From assembly GCA_016179045.1 (NCBI GenBank), contig JACOSL010000033.1, positions 1 through 44,466 of the forward strand: a DNA stretch of 44,466 nucleotides, given 5' to 3'. Below the pieces are notes generated by a model. That model saw nothing but the letters and a program-made list of their open reading frames with translations. It searched no databases and was not told the origin of the DNA. A program made the translations under genes and the position numbers. Of the stretch, positions 16,778 to 24,989 are shown one piece after another. Positions within the stretch are counted from its first letter, which is position 1, and the number at the start of each line of letters is the position of its first letter. This DNA comes from Fimbriimonas ginsengisoli. Lineage in GTDB: Bacteria; Armatimonadota; Fimbriimonadia; Fimbriimonadales; Fimbriimonadaceae.

Positions 16778-16846
16778 CGACAAGTGACAAGTGACAAGTG
16801 ACGAGGGACGGCGACCTCCGCGTCACTCTTCACTCGTCACTCGTCG
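16778..16846. repeat. Imperfect 26-bp inverted repeat built from 7-bp tandem units, after speE
   Basis: The left arm 16778-16803 is three tandem copies of the 7-mer GACAAGT plus flanks. The right arm 16821-16846 is its reverse complement with 22 of 26 positions matching. The two are separated by 17 nt. It starts 4 nt after the speE stop and is placed to act as a transcription terminator or cruciform. The rest of the gap (16847-16930) holds C-rich CCCTCAACC-type sequence like other intergenic spots in the window. Confidence 0.7.
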
Positions 16847-16930
16847 CTATCCCCCATCCCTCAACCTCCCCCTCAACTTCCCCAAGGGAGAAACCTTGCG
16901 CGATTTGTCAGCCTTGCCCTGCTCCGAACG

Positions 16931-16951
16931 GGCGGGCCCGCCAGTATATAT
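16931..16951 (+). promoter_or_regulatory. GC palindrome next to a TATATA box upstream of the sigma-factor operon
   Basis: GGCGGGCCCGCC (16931-16942) is a perfect 12-bp palindrome. TATATAT follows 2 nt later (16945-16951), about 40 nt before the TTG start of the next gene. This looks like a promoter with a possible operator. No clear -35 is visible. Confidence 0.35.
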
Positions 16952-16991
16952 AACGAGGTCTCGCAAGGGGCCTTGAGTCGAGGAACCTATC

Positions 16992-17219
16992 TTGCCCAAG
17001 GTCATCGGAGGCTTAGCCGCGCTTGCAGCGCTCATTGCGGGCATCCTCGGGCACGTCGATCCCCTCGCCTGCGTAGGCCGGGCCGCCCTCGCATTCCTGC
17101 TGGGGTGGATCGCTTACCAGGTGTGGTACGTCCTGTTTGCCAGCCGAATCCCAACGCACACCTTGGAATTCGAATCGCGCAGGTCGTCGAGTTCCGAAGG
17201 TTCCGAAGGCGCACCGTAA
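16992..17219 (+). CDS. Small two-TM hypothetical membrane protein
   Basis: 75 residues starting at TTG 16992, with GAGGA about 8 nt upstream. It has two hydrophobic segments: VIGGLAALAALIAGILGHV, then ALAFLLGWIAYQVWYVLFA. A short hydrophilic Ser/Glu-rich tail follows. I do not recognise the family. It is 12 nt upstream of the sigma factor gene and almost certainly co-transcribed with it. It could be a membrane regulator of that sigma factor, but there is no direct evidence. Confidence 0.6.
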   Translation: MPKVIGGLAALAALIAGILGHVDPLACVGRAALAFLLGWIAYQVWYVLFASRIPTHTLEFESRRSSSSEGSEGAP

Positions 17220-17231
17220 CGGGAAGGAACT

Positions 17232-18011
17232 ATGCCGCTGTCGCCTGAAACCCTATCGCGAGCTTGGAAGGAATTCAAGGTCTTCAAGAGCCCCGAATCT
17301 CGCGTCGAGCTGATCAACCACTATTCGTACCTCGTCAAGATCACCGCCGGGCGGCTGGTCACGAGCCTGCCCGGGGGCCTCGACCGAGACGACCTCGTCG
17401 GCGCGGGGGTCATCGGGCTGATCAAGAGCGTCGACCAGTTCGATCCCACCCGTGACGTCAAATTCGAAACATACGCGATCGCCCTCATAAGGGGCGCGAT
17501 CCTCGAGATGCTGCGCGACGAAGACTGGGTGCCCCGAAGCATCCGCGAGAAGCTCAAGCTGCTCGACCGCACCGTGCTGATGCTGGAGACCAAGCTCGGC
17601 CGCCCCGCCTCCGAGCACGAGCTGGCCGAGACGATGGGCCTCACCGTGGTCGAGGTGGGCGAGCTGATGGTGCGCATGGGCCGCACGAACGTATACAGCC
17701 TCGACGATATCCTCGGCGGGGGCGAGAGCGACGACCATATCCACTTCGTGGAGCTGATCGTAGATGAAACCGCGAGCCCTTCGGGCGAGCTCGAAGGCAA
17801 GGAAATCAGGCGCATTTTGGCAGCGGGAGTCGACCGCTTGCCCGAGCGCGAGCGGCTGGTGGTCGCGCTGTATTACTTCGAGGGATTAACCTTCAAAGAA
17901 ATCGGCAAGGTGCTGGGCGTGAGCGAATCGCGCGTGTATCAGCTTCACACGCAGGCGATGACCCGCCTGCGAAACTTCATGCGACAGGAGGGCGGCGTCC
18001 AGAGCCGTTAA
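17232..18011 (+). CDS. RNA polymerase sigma factor, FliA/WhiG (sigma-28) family
   Basis: 259 residues, the expected length for group 3 sigma factors. The region 2 core is LVKITAGRLVTSLPGGLDRDDLVGAGVIGLIKSVDQFDP, then FETYAIALIRGAILEMLRDEDWVPRS, a FliA/WhiG signature. Region 3 starts around KLGRPASEHELAETMGL, and region 4 is LPERERLVVALYYFEGLTFKEIGKVLGVSESRVYQLHTQA. GGAAGGA precedes the ATG at a good distance. Such sigma factors drive flagellar/chemotaxis or developmental regulons; no flagellar genes are visible in this window. A small membrane protein gene precedes it and a short Pro-rich gene follows. Confidence 0.93.
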   Translation: MPLSPETLSRAWKEFKVFKSPESRVELINHYSYLVKITAGRLVTSLPGGLDRDDLVGAGVIGLIKSVDQFDPTRDVKFETYAIALIRGAILEMLRDEDWVPRSIREKLKLLDRTVLMLETKLGRPASEHELAETMGLTVVEVGELMVRMGRTNVYSLDDILGGGESDDHIHFVELIVDETASPSGELEGKEIRRILAAGVDRLPERERLVVALYYFEGLTFKEIGKVLGVSESRVYQLHTQAMTRLRNFMRQEGGVQSR

Positions 18012-18017
18012 GCCCCG

Positions 18018-18236
18018 GTGGGCGACATCGAGCGGATTCAGAAGATTGCGCCGTCGGTCGCGCCCCCGAGCGCGACGGGCCGCGTGCATCCCGCCGACCA
18101 GCCCCGCGACGGCCACCCGCATCACCAGCCCCCGCAGGAGGACTTGGTGGAGCTCCATGAGGAGGAGGGCGGCCAAGCGCCCGAGGCGCCTGCCGCGCGC
18201 GTTGAGCCGGACGAGCATCTGGATATCGCGGTTTAG
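18018..18236 (+). CDS. Short Pro/His/Glu-rich hypothetical protein
   Basis: 72 residues from GTG 18018, 6 nt after the sigma factor stop. The sequence is low complexity: IQKIAPSVAPPS, then His/Pro/Glu-rich stretches. It has no membrane segment and no recognised domain. The position suggests co-transcription with the sigma gene, but there is no Shine-Dalgarno sequence. Its GC-rich low-complexity nature means it might be a spurious frame. Confidence 0.4.
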   Translation: MGDIERIQKIAPSVAPPSATGRVHPADQPRDGHPHHQPPQEDLVELHEEEGGQAPEAPAARVEPDEHLDIAV

Positions 18237-18335
18237 CTTGGCGTTGGCAGCTTGCGCCTGGGCAAGTTTGGCCCTAGTCTCGCTGGATTGAATTCTTGCT
18301 AGACTGATCCTGCGGCCGGCAGGGATTGGCGTAGA

Positions 18336-18533
18336 ATGAAGGTCAGGGACGTCATTAGGCGATTGGAGGCCGACGGCTGGGTTCATGTTCGTACCAGCGG
18401 CAGCCATCGGCACTTCAAGCATCGCTCGAAGCCAGGCTTGGTGACGGTACCGGGTCACACGTCGCACGAAATGGCGCCAGGCACCTTGAAGAGCATTTGG
18501 AAGCAGGCCGGGCTCGAGGACGAAAAGAGATGA
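18336..18533 (+). CDS. hicA: HicA-type toxin (mRNA interferase)
   Basis: 65 residues with the dsRNA-binding-like HicA fold: VRDVIRRLEADGWVHVRTSGSHRHFKH, then the end MAPGTLKSIWKQAGL. The catalytic His sits in GSHRHFKH. HicA cleaves mRNA and is neutralised by HicB. The gene order hicA-hicB with an ATGA overlap is the common one. It lies beside a helicase/methyltransferase defence pair, as toxin-antitoxin genes often do. Confidence 0.92.
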   Translation: MKVRDVIRRLEADGWVHVRTSGSHRHFKHRSKPGLVTVPGHTSHEMAPGTLKSIWKQAGLEDEKR

Positions 18534-18745
18534 AGGCGTATGCGGTGGTTTACGAATGGGCTGGGAACAATTATTCCGCCTACGTTCCCGACCTGCCCGG
18601 CTGCGTGAGCACGGGCAAGAGCCTGAAAGGCGTCGAAAGGAACATCCGCGAGGCGATCGAGGGCCACGTGAAAGCCCTGCGCGATTTCGGCGAGCCCATC
18701 CCGGAGCCGAAGACCAAGGTCGGCAGCATCGAAGTGGCCGCGTAA
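18530..18745 (+). CDS. hicB: HicB-type antitoxin
   Basis: 71 residues. The partial RNase H-like HicB fold is shown by YAVVYEWAGNNYSAYVPDLPGCVSTGKSLKGVERNIREAIEGHV. ATG 18530 overlaps the hicA stop. It is short and lacks a C-terminal DNA-binding (HTH or ribbon-helix-helix) domain, so it would bind the toxin but may not repress the operon itself. It converges on the methyltransferase gene, with an 81-nt gap (18746-18826) in which I see no clear terminator. Confidence 0.9.
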   Translation: MKAYAVVYEWAGNNYSAYVPDLPGCVSTGKSLKGVERNIREAIEGHVKALRDFGEPIPEPKTKVGSIEVAA

Positions 18746-18826
18746 AGGCTCTCCCCAAAGTGGGATAGATCGCACGTTGAGGGCCGCGCCGCGTGCACCT
18801 CCCGAGCAGTCATAGCGGATATCCAC

Positions 18827-21811
18827 CTACTCCATCATTTCAGCCGGTGTGACCTCGTACATGTCGAACAGGAACGTGTCCAACGCTTGCCGAAGCTTCG
18901 CAGCCTCCCCGTGGTCAGTCGGCGATGCTTTTGCCATGAGGCTCTTCAGTGCGGTCACAACCTCCGGGTCCGGCGAACGGACAGGAACATCGGCCCAGAA
19001 AGATATCGGATACCTGAGTGAACCCTGCGGGATGCGCGCACCATAAAACTGAATCCTGTGCAGGCGATTAACTAACGCTGAATTCAGCAGCGCGATAAGG
19101 AAATCGTAATCGACACGACTCTGCGCTATCCCATGCACGGCGACCAGGAGAGCGCAGCCCTCGGTGTCAGGCGCGGCTGTACATTCACGCGCAACGCCTC
19201 GGAGAGCAATTTTCGGCGCTTCGAAGAAAGCTACGGTCTCTTCACTCAAGGTAGTGGAGCTCAAATCGATGCATGGATCTGTGTAAGAATCCTTGTACAA
19301 ACGAATCGGCATTCCGAATTTGAGAGAGTACGGCGCGATCTGGCTATTTGTGAGGAGCCTGCGGTGGTGAGGGCCATCGCAAGCAGGGCTCTCATGTAAC
19401 TCGTGCACGAAGGGCTCGACATTCCAATAGTCGAACCCCATGACCCCGGTGCGGAGATTTCCAAGTTCGCCCAGAGGAGTAGCGTCCTTTTCTAGACGTT
19501 GCAACAGGCCGCGTTTCTTAGAGTCTACGCTCAGCAGTATCGGCGCCGCGAAGTGGTCTTGGAGATCGCTCAGCTGTTGTGCGATCAGCATGCTGTGACT
19601 CAACTGCTCCCATTCGGAACCGGAAAGACGTGCAACGCGGACGGTCTGACTCCCTGAACACGACGCATTGCGTGCGAAAGTTATTGCTGGTGAAACGAGA
19701 GCTGAAAAGACACCGCGGCAATCCGCGAGGTCAATGATTCCCAGGATGGTAGCCGAGGTCGCGAGCATTTCCCGAATCTTCTTGCCATAGTCCGCAACCA
19801 GATACTTGTTAGAGGTTATGAACACCATGTGCCCGGCTGACCGAAGTAGCTGGAGGGCTCGCTCCATGAATACCACGTAAATGTCGTAGCTCCCATAGGC
19901 GCTTGCGTACATCTGCGAAAGGAGGCCCTTATCCACAGCCATATGTCTTGCGCTAATGTACGGCGGATTGGCGAGCACCACATCGAAGCCCGGCGTCCGT
20001 TTTTTAGGATCATCCAGGAACACGTCGAAGAACTCGACGCGCCAGTCGAATTTGGCCCGGTCTTTGACGCCTGCTCCGGTAACTTTCTCCCTAAGCTCGC
20101 CGAGCTTGGGTTCGTATTCTCTCTTGACCTGGGTCTTGGCTCCGCCATGCGAATCCTGATACTTCGAGCGAAGCCGGCGAAGCTCATCGATGGTGAGGTG
20201 GATCGACTGATCGTAGAGCAATGCCTGGTCGCCCTTCGCACCCCTCCGCCAGTTGATCGGTTCGCTGGGGTCCGGACCGAGTAGGCTGTCGCCGGTTTCG
20301 ATCTTGTATTCCAGGTTGGGCAACGGTTGGGGCTTCCCCCCAGTGTCTTCTACGAGCAAGGTCAGCCACAGTCGAAGCATCGCCGTGTTGGTCGCGAAGG
20401 CCTGCAGGTCAACGCCGTAGATGTTGTTCTCGATGATGTGGAGCTTGCGCTGGTGGTCCTCTTTGGCGGGATCGTCGCTGAACTTGCGGTCCTGCCGCTG
20501 CAACAGCGCGAAGAGGGCATATAACTCCTGCAGCATCCCGAGCAGGTAAGCGCCGCTGCCGCAGGCGGGGTCGACAACCTTGATCACCTTCAGCGATTCG
20601 AAGGCTCGGTCGCCCTCCTTGTTGGTGAGCTCCTCCGTGGAGTGATCGTAAACGAAGGCGCGCGCCTTGTCTTCGCGCAGGCCCGTGCCGCCGAGATACG
20701 CGACGACGGCCTCCCGGCACATGAACTGCACGATCCCGCGAGGCGTGTAATAGCTGCCCGTATCGTGGCGCTTGCCACTTATGGTGAGCTGCTCGAATAT
20801 CCTGCCGAGGATCTCGGGATCGACGGCGACTTGCACGTCGAGCGGCGAGCTCTCCTCGACAGTGAAGTTGTAGCTATAGAAGAGCCCTTCGCGGCCAAGT
20901 AACGCCTCGAATACCTCCTCGGGAACTTTCACCCTCGGGTCTACGAATCGCGGATCATCCTCGAATAATCCGCCGTTCAGGTACTCGACCTCGCCGACCA
21001 GAGGCCTCGCAACGACGTGGACCTGGTCGGTCGTGGGATGGTTAACGGCTCCGAAGAGCGCGTTCAGGCGTGTCGGCCAAAAGGGCGATGGGGAGCCCGT
21101 GCCAGCTTGCCACAAGGCTCTAAGATAATCTGGGCGCGCGTTGAGTCTGAGCCAGCCCTTTTTCTCCACGAACCTCAGAAAGAGCAAACGATTGAACAGT
21201 GTTTGAACAAAGAGTCTCGGCTCGGGCTCATTGGGAAGTTGCTTGGCGACGACCTCGAGGGTGTCGTAGAAGAGGTCGCTCAATCGCGTAAAGAAGTCTT
21301 TGGTGAGCTTCTCCACGTTCCAGGCTTCGGCCCAATCCGCGCCCCACGACAGCTTGTTAATGTTCTCGACGGCGGTCCTCGCTTCCAGGGGGTCAGTCCA
21401 ACCGAACGTCTTTAGCTTTGCGTTCGCGAGCCTGTCCCCGCGAAAGTGGCCCAAAGTCCAGGTGTTGCCCGAACTATGGCAAATGAACAGAATGTTGCTG
21501 AGGAGCCAGGTCGGGTTATCGTTCTTCGCCCTCTCCTTTGTGGCGACGGCATTGAGAACGCGCCGAAGCGCACTACGTCGAAGGGGGTTTTCTTGGAAGT
21601 CGAGAAGCAGGATTCCCCATTCCTGGTCATCTGTCAGTCTCTGAACCGCGGCCAGAGCCTCAAGGTTTGGTAGGTCGTCAATCTCGTAAACTGCCTTCAC
21701 GCCCGCGAATTTGGGCCATCTGTCCTTCGGCCAGTTGAGCTTGTCGTGGAACCTCTTTGCCAGCTCTTCAAAGGAGCTAATTCCGAGCAAATCGCCTGGC
21801 TCGATTGCCAA
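18827..21811 (-). CDS. Eco57I/PglX-like N6-adenine DNA methyltransferase of a two-gene defence operon
   Basis: 994 residues from a TTG at 21811, just 2 nt after the helicase stop. DTGSYYTPRGIVQFMCREA lies near residue 349, SAM-binding motif I DPACGSGAYLLG near 414, ENNIYGVDLQAFATNTA after it, and catalytic NPPY near 613. The roughly 340-residue N-terminal region and roughly 350-residue C-terminal region match the layout of large PglX/Eco57I-type enzymes, with a target-recognition domain at the C-terminus. It should methylate adenine in host DNA to mark self. I see no PD-ExK nuclease motif within it, so cleavage would come from the PLD-helicase partner. The C-terminal part is markedly lower in GC (stretches near 40-53%) than the helicase gene, consistent with exchange of the recognition domain. 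Confidence 0.88.
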   Translation of the reverse strand: MAIEPGDLLGISSFEELAKRFHDKLNWPKDRWPKFAGVKAVYEIDDLPNLEALAAVQRLTDDQEWGILLLDFQENPLRRSALRRVLNAVATKERAKNDNPTWLLSNILFICHSSGNTWTLGHFRGDRLANAKLKTFGWTDPLEARTAVENINKLSWGADWAEAWNVEKLTKDFFTRLSDLFYDTLEVVAKQLPNEPEPRLFVQTLFNRLLFLRFVEKKGWLRLNARPDYLRALWQAGTGSPSPFWPTRLNALFGAVNHPTTDQVHVVARPLVGEVEYLNGGLFEDDPRFVDPRVKVPEEVFEALLGREGLFYSYNFTVEESSPLDVQVAVDPEILGRIFEQLTISGKRHDTGSYYTPRGIVQFMCREAVVAYLGGTGLREDKARAFVYDHSTEELTNKEGDRAFESLKVIKVVDPACGSGAYLLGMLQELYALFALLQRQDRKFSDDPAKEDHQRKLHIIENNIYGVDLQAFATNTAMLRLWLTLLVEDTGGKPQPLPNLEYKIETGDSLLGPDPSEPINWRRGAKGDQALLYDQSIHLTIDELRRLRSKYQDSHGGAKTQVKREYEPKLGELREKVTGAGVKDRAKFDWRVEFFDVFLDDPKKRTPGFDVVLANPPYISARHMAVDKGLLSQMYASAYGSYDIYVVFMERALQLLRSAGHMVFITSNKYLVADYGKKIREMLATSATILGIIDLADCRGVFSALVSPAITFARNASCSGSQTVRVARLSGSEWEQLSHSMLIAQQLSDLQDHFAAPILLSVDSKKRGLLQRLEKDATPLGELGNLRTGVMGFDYWNVEPFVHELHESPACDGPHHRRLLTNSQIAPYSLKFGMPIRLYKDSYTDPCIDLSSTTLSEETVAFFEAPKIALRGVARECTAAPDTEGCALLVAVHGIAQSRVDYDFLIALLNSALVNRLHRIQFYGARIPQGSLRYPISFWADVPVRSPDPEVVTALKSLMAKASPTDHGEAAKLRQALDTFLFDMYEVTPAEMME

Positions 21812-21813
21812 AG

Positions 21814-24800
21814 TCAGCCGACCTCCATCCAGCAGACCAACTCGTCCTTCAACTCGCGCCCATCCACCTGCGCGGGAATCTGCGACTGGAAGCGCAGCCT
21901 AGAAACCACCTCTGCCTCGACCTTCCGCCGCAACCGCGTGCGATCCTCCGGCGCGAGGCGCAGTTCGCGCGGCGTACCCTCCACGCAAGCGATCGCCTCG
22001 TGGATCGCGCCGAGGTCTTCGCTGATCTCACCCGAAGCGCAATCGACCATCATCCACCGCACATCGAACGTCGGCCTGCGCTCGGGCGCCTCGGGGTCGT
22101 AGCCTGTTACGATTCGATAGCAAAGGAACAGCTTCTCGCCTGGCCCTTCGCCCTTGCCGGAATAGATACGGTTCGGGTAGGTCGTGCTCGCCTGCCACAG
22201 CTCGGGGTAGTCGCGCGAGAGTTCGTGCGCCTTGAGCCGCAACTCCTCCACGACCGACAACGTGCCCTCGCCCAGGTTCAGATAGAAATCCATCGCCTTG
22301 AAATCGTCTTGCGCGCTCAAAACCGGCGCTTCGATGCCGAGGGTGCGGTTGATCGCGACGAGCTTGCCGGTGATGGTCTGGAAGAGGCCGAGCACGTCGT
22401 CTAGCTCCTTGGGCGGCAGGAAGTTGTAGACGTACACGCGCTCATAGTCAACCGGCTTGGTCGGGTCCATGCGCCGATCCACGCGGCCGATGCGCTGCAT
22501 CAGCCGCACCGGGTTCCAGTGCAGGTCGTAGTTCACGATGATGTTGGCGTCCTGGAGGTTCAAGCCCTCGGAGAGCACGTCGGTGGAGATCATCACTCGG
22601 ATGGGGTCTTTGAGCGCCTGCCGCACGTCTTCCTCGTTTTCGCAGTTGTAGTGAGGCGCGAAGCGCTTGATGATCTTCTCTCGGTCGGAGACGTGCCGCC
22701 CACTGTCCACCTCGATGATCGCATCGTTGGGGAGGCGCTTCTTGAGCTGGACTTCGAGGTACCGCGCCGTATCCTTGAATTCGCTGAAGATCACGAATTT
22801 ATCGGTCCGCAGGCGCTTCGTGGCGTCGATTTTCGCGAATAGCGCGTGGAGCTTGGCATCATTCTCAGGCCGGGTGACCTCGTGGAGGCCTAGCAGAATT
22901 TCGGAGAGCGCCTTGGTGTCCGCCTCAAGGCCCTCGACCCACCCTGCCTCGTTCTTGCCGATGAGGTGGATGTCGGCCTTCACCTGGGCGAGCTTCTTCG
23001 ACTCGAAGGTGGTGAGCGGCAGTTCATCCTCTTCTTCGTCGTCATCAGCCCCCATCTTTTCGCGCCGATGTTGCTCGAGCCGCTCGTTGAGGCCGGCATA
23101 TTGGGCTAGCCACGGCTCGTACTTCAGGGGCCAGAGCTCCTTCAGCAAAACTAGGTGCTTGAATAGCAGATCTTCGATGCTTGCTTCGAGCGCCTTCTGG
23201 CTTGATTCGAGGCGCTTAAGGAGCATGGTGCGAATTAGTCCGACCACGTTTGATTGCTCGCCGAGCACCCGGCTGTCCTGGGCGTTCTGTTCCTTGAACC
23301 GCTCCGTTTCGTAGATGACGAGCTTGAGGTTTGCTCGTCCCTTGGAAAACGCGGCAAGCAACCGCGGAAGCAGACTCCCGTAAACCTCCTTCAGCGAATA
23401 CGTGACGACCTCGGGGCGCTCGCGCTCGGGGAACTTGACACCGGAATCCTCTTGAATATCGAGGCTCTTGACGTAGCGGCGCGAGCGCTGCACGAGCACG
23501 TGCTTCAGGAACTCGTGGTAGCCTGGATCGTTCCCGAGGTCAAGCGAGAGCTGTTCTTGGGCCCCCTCCCCCAACCTCTTGGCGAACCACCCGCGAAGCT
23601 GCGGCACGTTGACGGTTTGAAAGTGCCTTTGGCGATCCTGGGCAACGTAGTTGAGGAGGACGTACAGGTCGAGCGCGGAGTTGTTGATCGGCGTGGCGGT
23701 GAGCATGAAGAGCTGCTTGTCCTTGGCGAGCTCTTTCAGCTTGAGGCTTCGATTCCGACTCGGCACCCTGAAATGGTGCGCCTCGTCAACGATGATCACG
23801 TCGTAGCGTTCGCGGAGGGCTCGGAGCCTCTCGGGAGTGACGCCGCCATCGCGCCCTAGGTCCGTGTGCGCGAGCACACGGATGTCGTGCTGGTACTCGG
23901 GATTGGCGTCGAAGTCGTCTGGGAAGAAGCGCGCTAGGTTCCGGTTCCAGACCGACGGGATCGCCGCTTTGGGGGCAATGACGAGCACGCGTTTGCGATC
24001 CTTGAGGCATCGCTCTATGAGCATGAGGGCGACAAACGTCTTGCCCAGGCCCACGCCATCGCAAAGCAGCGCGCCGCCCCAGCGCTCGGCCATGTAGCGC
24101 AAGTCGTGGTAGGCGTCCCGTTGATATTGGGCAAGAATCGGATAGACGCGGCTATCCTGGTGCTCCCACGTTGCTTCTTCGGGTTCCAGGCCGAAGAAGC
24201 GCTCCCGCATCGCCTGCAGGTAGACCTCGAAGGGGAAGTAGGGACGCGTGTGTGGTCTGATCAGGGCGGTGAGGTCTTCGCGAACGTCTTCCGCCTCTTT
24301 CCAGGCTTTATCGAACCAGGTCGCGAGTTCGGTCAGGTGCGCTTTGTCGCTCGTGAAGAGGTTCAGCTCCAAGTTTTGCGTAAGGCCCGGGCGCGTGAAG
24401 TTGCTTGAACCGATGATGCCGTGGTTAACCGCGCCTCCGGTGTAGAGGTGGTAGGCCTTGGCGTGGAACTTTGCCTGCGTGTAAACCTTCGCCTGAATCG
24501 CACCTGCTTGGAGCGCAGCCTCGATCGCGCTAAGCCCGTCGAGCGCCCTCAAGTCGTCGTTCTCTTTAGCCCACTCTAGGCCGTTCGCTTGCGGGTTCGT
24601 CAGAGCCTGAACGATGAACGACTTGCTCCTTCGCGACGACTCGTCGCCCATCAGGATGCGAAGCGAATCCAGCCCTTGCCAGACTCCGTCAAGCTCCACG
24701 AGCGCGCCGACCTCGAAGTAGCCCGTCGCGAGATCAAGCGCCTTGGCGCTCGGGATGAGTCTGCGCAGTGCCTCGAGCAGGGTGTTGCCAGCCCGATTGT

Positions 24801-24849
24801 CGATGAGCGTGGCGAGGGTGGTATCGAGCATCGGCCCGACAGCCTGCAT
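21814..24849 (-). CDS. PLD-nuclease-domain SNF2-type helicase
   Basis: 1011 residues. The N-terminal PLD-like domain has KFHAKAYHLY (H129, K131) followed by GSSNFTRPGL (147-156), the restriction-type HKD half-site that would act as a nuclease. The helicase core has GVGLGKT (265-271), DEAHHFR near 353, LTATPINNS, FVIFSEFKDTARYLE, STDVLSEGLNLQ and IGRVDRRMDP near 787. An acidic linker (DDDEEEDELP) lies between the lobes. It is the first gene of a two-gene operon with the methyltransferase. Known systems with PLD, SNF2 helicase and methylase parts (DISARM, various modification-linked systems) suggest anti-phage restriction of unmodified DNA. A TACACT hexamer lies 6 nt before the ATG. Confidence 0.88.
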   Translation of the reverse strand: MQAVGPMLDTTLATLIDNRAGNTLLEALRRLIPSAKALDLATGYFEVGALVELDGVWQGLDSLRILMGDESSRRSKSFIVQALTNPQANGLEWAKENDDLRALDGLSAIEAALQAGAIQAKVYTQAKFHAKAYHLYTGGAVNHGIIGSSNFTRPGLTQNLELNLFTSDKAHLTELATWFDKAWKEAEDVREDLTALIRPHTRPYFPFEVYLQAMRERFFGLEPEEATWEHQDSRVYPILAQYQRDAYHDLRYMAERWGGALLCDGVGLGKTFVALMLIERCLKDRKRVLVIAPKAAIPSVWNRNLARFFPDDFDANPEYQHDIRVLAHTDLGRDGGVTPERLRALRERYDVIIVDEAHHFRVPSRNRSLKLKELAKDKQLFMLTATPINNSALDLYVLLNYVAQDRQRHFQTVNVPQLRGWFAKRLGEGAQEQLSLDLGNDPGYHEFLKHVLVQRSRRYVKSLDIQEDSGVKFPERERPEVVTYSLKEVYGSLLPRLLAAFSKGRANLKLVIYETERFKEQNAQDSRVLGEQSNVVGLIRTMLLKRLESSQKALEASIEDLLFKHLVLLKELWPLKYEPWLAQYAGLNERLEQHRREKMGADDDEEEDELPLTTFESKKLAQVKADIHLIGKNEAGWVEGLEADTKALSEILLGLHEVTRPENDAKLHALFAKIDATKRLRTDKFVIFSEFKDTARYLEVQLKKRLPNDAIIEVDSGRHVSDREKIIKRFAPHYNCENEEDVRQALKDPIRVMISTDVLSEGLNLQDANIIVNYDLHWNPVRLMQRIGRVDRRMDPTKPVDYERVYVYNFLPPKELDDVLGLFQTITGKLVAINRTLGIEAPVLSAQDDFKAMDFYLNLGEGTLSVVEELRLKAHELSRDYPELWQASTTYPNRIYSGKGEGPGEKLFLCYRIVTGYDPEAPERRPTFDVRWMMVDCASGEISEDLGAIHEAIACVEGTPRELRLAPEDRTRLRRKVEAEVVSRLRFQSQIPAQVDGRELKDELVCWMEVG

Positions 24850-24989
24850 GCCTCAAGTGTATACCAGTACAGGATTCTTGGTTCATCTCTTGCCGCGCGG
24901 CCCGGAACTTGCCTCCCACCCCACTCGGCCAGGCTCGGGAGGCGGAAGGTATGATCCCGGCACCGGCAATTCTACGGAGGCCCGAAAGC

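Noticed and set aside
15781-16833. 350-codon minus-strand frame
   Set aside because: It is the exact antisense of speE, which has clear family motifs; the minus-strand product resembles nothing.
16778-16846. Short tandem repeats considered as a CRISPR array
   Set aside because: The units are 7 bp without spacers, and there are no cas genes in the window.
17886-18758. 290-codon minus-strand frame
   Set aside because: Antisense to the sigma factor end and to hicAB, with low-complexity sequence.
18827-24849. Assignment as a complete DISARM or BREX system
   Set aside because: No DrmA, DrmB, PglZ or BrxC-like genes are present on either side; only the helicase and methyltransferase are seen.
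21814-24849. Type I restriction HsdR assignment for the helicase
   Set aside because: The nuclease domain is PLD-like, no HsdS gene is present, and the methyltransferase is not HsdM-like.
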